Below, piece after piece: positions 1 to 6,166 of a stretch of DNA of 64,000 nucleotides. The stretch's first letter is position 1. Each line of letters opens with the position of its first letter. Origin of the DNA: Sphingomonas canadensis (GTDB lineage Bacteria > Pseudomonadota > Alphaproteobacteria > Sphingomonadales > Sphingomonadaceae); assembly GCF_026013525.1 (NCBI RefSeq), contig NZ_JAPDRA010000003.1, forward strand, positions 310,001 to 374,000, in the 5' to 3' direction. Below the pieces are notes generated by a model. The model saw only the letters and a list, made by a program, of their open reading frames with translations, was not told the DNA's origin and ran no database searches. The position numbers and the translations under genes are program-made.

Positions 1-977
1 TCGGCAACGCGATCAACGTGTCGCATGGGCGGCTGATGCGTGTACCCGGCGGCGGCCCCGGCGGCGAGCCGCCGCCCGAGCCGGGCGTGCCGCGCAAGCC
101 TTCTCCGCACGAGATCGCCAATCGCAACTATGTCGGCAAGGGCTTCCTCGCGCGATCCGACCTGACACTGGATTTCGGCGGCCCGCCCGAGGACGGATCG
201 GTACCCGAACAGGGTTTTCGCGTCGGCGGCGCGACCGCGGGCATGGGGGTACACAAGGGCGAAGGCGTCTATTGCTCGGACTATAGCTGCGGCGCGGCGG
301 GCGTGCCGGGGCTCTATGCCGCGGGCGACGCGCTGGGGTCGATGCTGTGCGGGCCGCTCTATCCGGGGCGCGGCTTCGCTTCGTTTGGATCGGCGATCCA
401 GGGGCGGCGCGCGGCGCGTAGCGCGGTCGAATATGTGCGCAAGGCGCCCGCCGCGCGCATCGATCGCGCCGCGCTCGACCGAAAGATTGAGGCGCTGTTC
501 GCGCCGCGGACGCGCAAGGAAGGGTTCAGCCCGGCCTGGGTGACCCAGGTGCTGCGCAACACGATGACGCCGCTGCACATCCTTTACATCAAGGATCCCC
601 GCAGGCTCGACGGCGCGCTCGCGTCGATCGAATATCTGCGCAGCCGCGTCGTGCCGCACATGGTGGCGGGGGATGGCCACCAGTTGCGCGTCGCGATCGA
701 GGCGCAGAACATGCTGCTCAACGCCGAGATGAAGCTGCGCGCCGGGCTGTTCCGTACCGAGAGCCGCGGCACGCATTTCCGCGAGGACTATCCGTTCCGC
801 GACGATGCCAACTGGTTCTGTCTGGTGGTGATGCGCAAGGGGGAGGACGGGATGGTGCTCGAAAAACGCCCGCTGCCCGACGCATGGCGCCCGCCGGCCG
901 CCATGGCCTATCGCCAGCGCTATCCGCGCGTCTGGCCCGGCGAGGACGCCCAGCTCCAATCGCGAGGAATAGCCTGA
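1..977 (+). CDS. FAD-dependent oxidoreductase, AprA/fumarate reductase flavoprotein-like, C-terminal part
   Basis: This is the 3' part of a gene that begins before the window; the reading frame is open from base 3. The visible 324 or so residues hold the last part of an FAD domain, including a GLYAAGD motif of the kind that closes the FAD site in succinate dehydrogenase/fumarate reductase flavoproteins, followed by GPLYPGRGFASFGSAIQG. The C-terminal helical region contains REDYPFRDDANW, which resembles the end of adenylylsulfate reductase alpha subunits (AprA). The stop codon overlaps the start of a small ferredoxin by one base, so the two are probably subunits of one cytoplasmic redox enzyme. 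A sulfatase follows. A sulfur-related substrate is therefore plausible but not shown; the active-site part lies outside the window. Confidence is good for the family and low for the substrate. Confidence 0.8.
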   Translation, partial: GNAINVSHGRLMRVPGGGPGGEPPPEPGVPRKPSPHEIANRNYVGKGFLARSDLTLDFGGPPEDGSVPEQGFRVGGATAGMGVHKGEGVYCSDYSCGAAGVPGLYAAGDALGSMLCGPLYPGRGFASFGSAIQGRRAARSAVEYVRKAPAARIDRAALDRKIEALFAPRTRKEGFSPAWVTQVLRNTMTPLHILYIKDPRRLDGALASIEYLRSRVVPHMVAGDGHQLRVAIEAQNMLLNAEMKLRAGLFRTESRGTHFREDYPFRDDANWFCLVVMRKGEDGMVLEKRPLPDAWRPPAAMAYRQRYPRVWPGEDAQLQSRGIA

Positions 978-1192
978 TGCCAGTTAGTCAGATCCGTGGA
1001 TGCATCGGTTGCGGCAATTGCGTGAAGGCCTGTCCGCCCGACGTGTTGCGGCTCGACAACGCAACCGGCAAGGCGTTCATCGCCTATCCCGAGGATTGCC
1101 AGATCTGTCACCTTTGCCGGCTGAGCTGCCCGGTCGACGCGATCGAGCTGACGCCCGATCAGCATGTGCCGCCGATCGTCTCCTGGGGCTGA
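977..1192 (+). CDS. 2x[4Fe-4S] ferredoxin-like subunit
   Basis: A 71-residue bacterial-type ferredoxin with two complete cluster-binding motifs: CIGCGNCVKACPP near residues 8-20 and CQICHLCRLSCPVD near residues 37-50. It should carry electrons to or from the flavoprotein encoded just upstream; the two genes overlap as TGATG. Its length is about half that of a true AprB, so it is a minimal ferredoxin partner and not a full AprB. The ATG at 977 is chosen because it is coupled to the upstream stop codon and gives a protein that starts just before the first cluster motif; the longer in-frame extension lies inside the flavoprotein gene. Confidence 0.88.
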   Translation: MPVSQIRGCIGCGNCVKACPPDVLRLDNATGKAFIAYPEDCQICHLCRLSCPVDAIELTPDQHVPPIVSWG

Positions 1193-1219
1193 GGCCCCGT
1201 TCTTTCGAGGATGTTGCGT

Positions 1220-2677
1220 ATGAGCGGATTGAACCGGAGGACCTTGCTCAATGCCGGCGCCGCGGGGCTGGCGCTTTCGATGGCGCCGGGCGCGCTGGCG
1301 CAGCGCAAGCCGGGGGCGGGGGGCAGGCCGGGCGCGCGGCCGCCGAACATCCTGTTCATCCTCGCTGACGATCTCGGCTACGCCGATGTGAGCTGCTACG
1401 GCCGCCGCGAATATAGCACGCCGGCGATCGACCGGCTGGCGGCCGGGGGCATGCGGCTGACCCAGGCCTATGCCAATTCCTCGGTCTGCTCGGCGACGCG
1501 CGTGGCGCTGGCTACCGGGCGGTACCAGTACCGGCTGCCCGTGGGGCTGGAGGAGCCGCTGCGCGGCGGCAAGCTGGGGCTCGATCCTTCCGTCCCCACC
1601 ATGGCTTCGCTGCTGCGCGCGCACGGCTATTCGACCGCGCTGGTCGGCAAGTGGCACCTGGGGGCGCTGCCCGATTTTGGGCCGCTCAAGAGCGGCTATG
1701 ATCATTTCTGGGGCTTTCGCGGCGGCGCGCTCGACTATTTCGATCATTTGGGTCCCACCGGCAAACCCGATCTGTGGGACGATGACCGCGAAATCACCGC
1801 GCCGGGCTATCTCACCACCCTGCTCGGCCAGCGCGCCGATCAGGTGATCCGTACCGAGCACGCGCGCGGCAAGCCATTCTTCATCAGCCTGCATTTCAAT
1901 GCACCGCATTGGCCCTGGGAGGGGCCAGAGGATGCCGCGGAATCGGCACGGCTGCGCGCCAAGCCGAAGGGGGAAGACCCGCTGCCGTCGTTCGACGCGG
2001 GATCGCTCGAAACCTATGCGCGCATGGTCACCGCGATGGACGACGAGGTCGGCCGGCTGATCGCGACGCTCGACGAGATCGGCGCGGCGGAAGATACGAT
2101 CGTTGTGTTCACCAGCGACAATGGCGGCGAGCGCTTCTCCGACACCTGGCCGTTCACCGGCAAGAAGACCGAACTGCTCGAAGGCGGGCTTCGCATTCCC
2201 GCGATCCTGCGCTGGCCCGCGGCGGTGCGCCCGGGCATTTGCGACCAGGTGGCGATATCGATGGACTGGCTGCCGACGCTGCTCGCAGCCGCGGGCGCCG
2301 GGAGCATCGACGCGCCGCAGCCCGACGGGATCGACCTGCTCCCCTGGCTCACCGGCGCGCGCAAGCCAGAACCGCGCACGCTGTTCTGGCGCTATCACAA
2401 CATGGCCCAGCGCGCGTGCCGCAGCGGCGACCTGAAATACCTGCGCATCCTCGGCAACGAATTCCTGTTCGACGTCGTCGCCGATCCGCTCGAGCGCGCC
2501 AATCTGAAGGAACGCCGCCCGGAGGATTTCGCCCGTCTTGCCGCGGCCTTTCGCGACTGGGACGCGACGATGCTGCCGATCGATCCGGATGCCTATACGG
2601 ATGGCTTCCGCGGTGACGAATTGCCCGATCATTTCGGCATCCGCCAGAGCGTTACCCTGCCGGTCCCCGATGCGTAG
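1220..2677 (+). CDS. Tat-exported sulfatase (alkaline phosphatase superfamily)
   Basis: A 485-residue sulfatase that should hydrolyse a sulfate ester in the periplasm. The N-terminus has a twin-arginine signal (NRRTLL followed by a hydrophobic stretch, cleavage near GALAQ). The mature protein begins with PNILFILADDLG, whose two Asp residues bind the metal. The modification motif is C90-S-A-T-R followed by VALATGR; Cys90 should become formylglycine. The usual Pro at motif position 3 is Ala, a form accepted by the radical-SAM maturase anSME and less typical of FGE substrates. GKWHLG and SDNGG motifs of the active site are also present. The start at 1220 is preferred over an ATG at 1211 because a GAGG at 1207-1210 is correctly spaced for it. 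It lies 27 bases after the ferredoxin gene and may be co-transcribed with it. The substrate cannot be read from the sequence. Confidence 0.92.
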   Translation: MSGLNRRTLLNAGAAGLALSMAPGALAQRKPGAGGRPGARPPNILFILADDLGYADVSCYGRREYSTPAIDRLAAGGMRLTQAYANSSVCSATRVALATGRYQYRLPVGLEEPLRGGKLGLDPSVPTMASLLRAHGYSTALVGKWHLGALPDFGPLKSGYDHFWGFRGGALDYFDHLGPTGKPDLWDDDREITAPGYLTTLLGQRADQVIRTEHARGKPFFISLHFNAPHWPWEGPEDAAESARLRAKPKGEDPLPSFDAGSLETYARMVTAMDDEVGRLIATLDEIGAAEDTIVVFTSDNGGERFSDTWPFTGKKTELLEGGLRIPAILRWPAAVRPGICDQVAISMDWLPTLLAAAGAGSIDAPQPDGIDLLPWLTGARKPEPRTLFWRYHNMAQRACRSGDLKYLRILGNEFLFDVVADPLERANLKERRPEDFARLAAAFRDWDATMLPIDPDAYTDGFRGDELPDHFGIRQSVTLPVPDA

Positions 2678-2792
2678 CGGGTTGGAATGGGGAGCGTGTG
2701 CGATGCGTTCCCGGAGGCCAAGAGCACTACGAGCATCTATCCGGCGGCCGCCCCGGTCCGCGCGGTCGATCAGCTTATGCGCGCGCGTCGCG

Positions 2793-3716
2793 CTAGATCG
2801 CGAGTTTGATGCTCTGGGCGCGCTCCTGCAGCCGATTGCGGAAGAAATCCGCGACCACCTGGATCTTCAGCGTGTTGCGCAGCTCCGCTGGATAGACCGC
2901 CCAAACATGGGCGGGCTGGGTGAAGCCGTGGAGGATATGCGTAAGCTTGCCTTCGGCGATCAGGCTGTGAACGTCCCAGATCGAACGCAGCAGTATGCCG
3001 TGTCCGTCGACCGCCCAGGCCGCGGCGACCTCGCCATTGTTCGTGGAAAGCGATCCGGCAACCTTCACCGTCTCTTCCTGTCCATTCGGAGCGGTCAGAT
3101 TCCAGAGCCCGAACGGGTGATCGCGCTCCTTGATGACGATGCAATTGTGTCCCGGCAGGTCGCCCAGCCTTCGCGGCGTGCCATGTCGCGCGAGATAGGA
3201 GGGCGCGGCGCATAGGACGCGGACGTTGCTGTTGATCCGCTTGGCGATCAGATGCGGCGCGATTTCGTTGCCGATGCGGATGTCCAGATCAAATCCCTCG
3301 GCGCCGGGATCGATCAGCCGGTCCAGAACCTCGAAGCGGACCTGAAGCTCCGGATGCTCGCGGATCATCTCGGAAATGACCGGGGCCACGTGATTGCGCC
3401 CAAAGCCGAAGCTGCTGCAGATTCGCAGCCGGCCGCGCACGGCTTCGCGCCCGGGCGCGCTTTCGGCGACGAGCTGCTCGACGCTGTCGAGAACGCTTCT
3501 GGACAACGCATAGACGCGCTCTCCCGCGTCGGTCAGCGCCACGCTGCGCGTGGTGCGATGGAACAGTTTGACCGACAGATTCTCCTCCAGGATCGCGATC
3601 CGCTTGGAGACATAGGCCGCCGAGACGCCGAGTTCGTCGGCGGCGCGCTTGAAGCTCGATCGCCGCGCCACGACCCCGAATACGAGCAGGTCTTCGTTCT
3701 TCGGTAGATTGTACAC
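2793..3716 (-). CDS. dmlR: LysR-family transcriptional regulator (DmlR-like)
   Basis: A 307-residue LysR-type regulator. The N-terminal winged helix-turn-helix is clear (SSFKRAADELGVSAAYVSKR, then LFHRTTRSVALTDAG), and the rest is the effector-binding domain. It is transcribed divergently from a D-malate/tartrate dehydrogenase gene, the same layout as dmlR-dmlA in Escherichia coli, where DmlR activates dmlA in response to D-malate. The start is a GTG at 3716-3714; an AAGGA lies a rather long 14 bases upstream, inside a dyad that may also be an operator. The assignment to the DmlR branch rests on context and sequence style, and the ligand here is inferred. Confidence 0.85.
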   Translation of the reverse strand: MYNLPKNEDLLVFGVVARRSSFKRAADELGVSAAYVSKRIAILEENLSVKLFHRTTRSVALTDAGERVYALSRSVLDSVEQLVAESAPGREAVRGRLRICSSFGFGRNHVAPVISEMIREHPELQVRFEVLDRLIDPGAEGFDLDIRIGNEIAPHLIAKRINSNVRVLCAAPSYLARHGTPRRLGDLPGHNCIVIKERDHPFGLWNLTAPNGQEETVKVAGSLSTNNGEVAAAWAVDGHGILLRSIWDVHSLIAEGKLTHILHGFTQPAHVWAVYPAELRNTLKIQVVADFFRNRLQERAQSIKLAI

Positions 3717-3720
3717 GTTT

Positions 3721-3777
3721 TGTGATCCGATCCTTCACATGACGAACCATTGTAACGCGAACGGCAGGCAATACAAT
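3721..3777. promoter_or_regulatory. Divergent lysR-dmlA control region with two dyads
   Basis: The 161-bp gap between the divergent regulator and dehydrogenase genes is AT-richer than its surroundings and holds two perfect-arm inverted repeats. One is TGTGA-N9-TCACA at 3721-3739, just 5 bases upstream of the lysR start codon. The other is ATTGTA-N17-TACAAT at 3749-3777. LysR-type regulators bind dyads in such divergent gaps and usually repress their own gene from a site near its start. I could not assign convincing -35 and -10 boxes for either gene. Confidence 0.45.
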
Positions 3778-3877
3778 TTCGTCTGCACGTACGGCATTGG
3801 TTTGTGGTGCTTATCGAAAAGCATCCGGTCCGCGGAATTCCCCGGCGGCCTGCCGCAGAACAGAGAGGGGCAGGTGA

Positions 3878-4990
3878 ATGGGGCGGTGTTACAGGATCGC
3901 GACGATTCCGGGCGACGGCATCGGCAAGGAAGTGGTGCCCGAAGGCATTCGGGTCCTCGACCGGGCGGGTGCGCTTTTCGGCTTCAGCTTTGAATGGGAC
4001 CAGCTTCCCTGGAGCTGCGAATATTATTCGGTCCATGGTGAGATGATGCCGGCGGACGGCCTCGACGCCATCCGGAATCACGACGCCATCTTCCTCGGCG
4101 CCGTAGGTTTTCCGGGGGTGCCGGATCACATCTCGCTATGGGGATTGCTGCTGCCGATCCGCCGCCGGTTCGAGCAATATGTGAACCTGCGCCCGATCCG
4201 CCTGATGCCTGGAATGAACACGCCGCTGGCGAATGTCGCGCCGGGCTCGATCGACTTCGTGATAGTGCGCGAGAATACCGAGGGGGAGTATTCGGATCAG
4301 GGATCGATCCTGGCCGAGGGCACGGCACAGGAAACGGTTGTCCAGCATTCGGTGTTCACCCGGCGCGGGGTGGACCGCCTCCTCGACTATGGGTTCCGGC
4401 TTGCGGAAAAGCGCGACGGCAAGCTGTGCTGGGCGACCAAGTCCAACGGCATCTTCGTCGCCATGCCCTATTGGGACGCGCGCGCGGAGCTGATCGCGGG
4501 GCGCTTCCCCGGCGTGGAGACCAGCCGCTATCACATCGACATTCTGGCCGCGCATTTCGTTCGCGATCCGGGGCGTTTCGATGTCGTCGTCGCGTCCAAT
4601 CTGATGGGCGACATTCTCTCGGATCTCGGGGCCGCCTGCACCGGCACCATCGGCGTCGCGCCATCGGCCAATCTCAATCCCGCTGGAGAATATCCCTCGA
4701 TGTTCGAGCCGGTGCATGGATCGGCCCCGGATATCTTCGGGCGCAACATCGCCAATCCGATCGGGCAGATCTGGTCGGGCGCGATGATGCTCGAACAGCT
4801 TGGCGAAGCAGAGGCCGCCCGCGCGGTGATGGACGCGATCGAATGCGTGATGATCGAGGGACCGCGAACACCCGATATGGGCGGACGCGAATCGACCCAG
4901 GCCGTAGGGAAGGCGATCGCCGAGGCGATGGCCGGCCCGGCGGATGCGGGACCGGCCGCCGAATATGGAAGCGAGAAGCCGGCCGCCTGA
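3878..4990 (+). CDS. dmlA: D-malate/tartrate dehydrogenase (isocitrate/isopropylmalate dehydrogenase family)
   Basis: A 370-residue member of the beta-decarboxylating dehydrogenase family. It should oxidise D-malate (or tartrate) with NAD+ and a divalent metal, giving pyruvate (or oxaloglycolate/glycerate). Family hallmarks are the N-terminal IPGDGIGKE, the VNLRPIR substrate arm, the ENTEGEY segment, the active-site Lys in WATKSNG, and the metal-binding Asp residues in SNLMGDILSDLGA, then the cofactor loop EPVHGSAPDIFG. The length fits DmlA (about 361). The divergent LysR gene and the DctA-like transporter downstream support a C4-dicarboxylate role. The ATG at 3878 is preceded by GAGAGGGGCAGG. 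Paralogues such as 3-isopropylmalate dehydrogenase are less likely because the context lacks leucine genes. Confidence 0.85.
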   Translation: MGRCYRIATIPGDGIGKEVVPEGIRVLDRAGALFGFSFEWDQLPWSCEYYSVHGEMMPADGLDAIRNHDAIFLGAVGFPGVPDHISLWGLLLPIRRRFEQYVNLRPIRLMPGMNTPLANVAPGSIDFVIVRENTEGEYSDQGSILAEGTAQETVVQHSVFTRRGVDRLLDYGFRLAEKRDGKLCWATKSNGIFVAMPYWDARAELIAGRFPGVETSRYHIDILAAHFVRDPGRFDVVVASNLMGDILSDLGAACTGTIGVAPSANLNPAGEYPSMFEPVHGSAPDIFGRNIANPIGQIWSGAMMLEQLGEAEAARAVMDAIECVMIEGPRTPDMGGRESTQAVGKAIAEAMAGPADAGPAAEYGSEKPAA

Positions 4991-5021
4991 ACGCGGCAAC
5001 GGCGCGGGAGAGAAGACGGAT

Positions 5022-6041
5022 ATGTTCGGAAACTATAAGAGATTGGTCGCTGCCGGCGTCGCCTGGCTATCCGTCACCGGCGCCGCGCCCGCGACTGAGG
5101 ACCATATCGGCAGGGCGTTGAAGCTGTGGGACGGAGAGGAAAACGGCTTCATCAACCTTTGCGCGATGACGCAATCGCCGCGGATCGCGGCTCCGCCCGC
5201 GCAGGCCGATCTTATCGCGGCGCCCCTGCCGCCGCCCGCGAAGATATTCGACAATCTCTATTTCGTCGGATCGCGCTGGACCAACGCCTGGGCGATCACC
5301 ACGCCCGGCGGGATCATCCTGCTCGACGCGATGGACAATGACTGGGAGGCGGAGCATGTCATCGCCGCCGGGCTCAAGCGGCTTGGCCTTGATCCGGCCG
5401 ATATCCGCTATGTCATCGTGTCGCACGGGCATGGCGATCACTATGGCGGAGCGGCCTGGCTCAAGTCGCGCTATGGCGCGCGCATCGTGATGAGCGCCGC
5501 CGACTGGGATCTGACCGACGCGCAGCGCGGCAGCCCGCCCAAGGAGGGCCGCGGCCTGCCTCCCGAACGTGACCTGGCCGTGCGGCAGGGAGACCGCATC
5601 ACGCTGGGCGGGACGGAGGTGGAGATCTACCTGACCCCGGGGCATACGATGGGCACCATATCCCCCATCTTCGACGTGCTGGACCACGGCAGGCGGCACC
5701 GCGCGATTTTGTGGGGCGGCAGCTCGTTCAACTTCGGGCCTGCCCGGCCTAGCCAGCTCGACGCCTATCTGCAGTCCGCGCTTGACGCGCAACGGCACGT
5801 TCGGCGCCGGAGCATCGACGTGCTACTGTCGAACCATCCCGAATATGACCGCTCGATCGTCAAGGCGGGGGCGATACGGGATCGCCCGGATGCGCCCAAC
5901 CCGTTCGTCGTCGGAACCCGAGGCGTAAGGGACGCCCTGCGGGTTGCCGAGCAATGCGCGCGCGCCACGAAGACCGCCTGGGCGAACGCCGCCGGCAAGG
6001 AGCCGCGTGCCGCGGAAACCGGCGAGGCCGACCCCCATTAA
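5022..6041 (+). CDS. Periplasmic metallo-beta-lactamase-fold hydrolase
   Basis: A 339-residue MBL-fold protein. The zinc motif is H135-G-H137-G-D139-H140, followed by TPGHTMG and a later SNHPEYD that supplies another metal-binding His. The pattern is close to subclass B3 beta-lactamase-like proteins, but sphingomonads carry many such enzymes in catabolic clusters, so a lactone, ester or amide hydrolase is as likely as a resistance enzyme. A signal peptide is visible at residues 1-24 (hydrophobic stretch ending GAAPA), so it acts in the periplasm. The ATG at 5022 follows GGGAGAGAAG; longer in-frame starts would overlap the dehydrogenase gene and bury the signal peptide. It sits 31 bases after dmlA in the same direction, which suggests co-transcription. 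Confidence 0.85.
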   Translation: MFGNYKRLVAAGVAWLSVTGAAPATEDHIGRALKLWDGEENGFINLCAMTQSPRIAAPPAQADLIAAPLPPPAKIFDNLYFVGSRWTNAWAITTPGGIILLDAMDNDWEAEHVIAAGLKRLGLDPADIRYVIVSHGHGDHYGGAAWLKSRYGARIVMSAADWDLTDAQRGSPPKEGRGLPPERDLAVRQGDRITLGGTEVEIYLTPGHTMGTISPIFDVLDHGRRHRAILWGGSSFNFGPARPSQLDAYLQSALDAQRHVRRRSIDVLLSNHPEYDRSIVKAGAIRDRPDAPNPFVVGTRGVRDALRVAEQCARATKTAWANAAGKEPRAAETGEADPH

Positions 6042-6057
6042 TTATCTCGAAATCGCG

Positions 6058-6086
6058 TATAATGAGTTCACAATCGCCACGATTGT
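6058..6086 (+). promoter_or_regulatory. Candidate promoter and operator of the first TonB receptor gene
   Basis: A perfect TATAAT (6058-6063) lies in an AT-rich stretch after the MBL-fold gene, 104 bases before the receptor start codon. Eight bases downstream of its first position range comes a 17-bp dyad, ACAATCG-CCA-CGATTGT (6070-6086), with perfect 7-bp arms. It would cover the transcription start, as a repressor operator does. No good -35 hexamer is seen at the right distance, so the promoter call is tentative. Confidence 0.45.
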
Positions 6087-6166
6087 CTATGAAATTAGAC
6101 TTCTTCATAACTGAGCCCGACGCAGAAGCGCGCGCTCCGGCGACGCGCAACGAAGGGGAGGACGGC

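Noticed and set aside
5022..6041. An antibiotic-resistance class B3 beta-lactamase
   Set aside because: The metal motif fits the fold, but the gene sits in a catabolic unit between a dehydrogenase and a TonB receptor. Residues specific for beta-lactam hydrolysis cannot be judged by eye.
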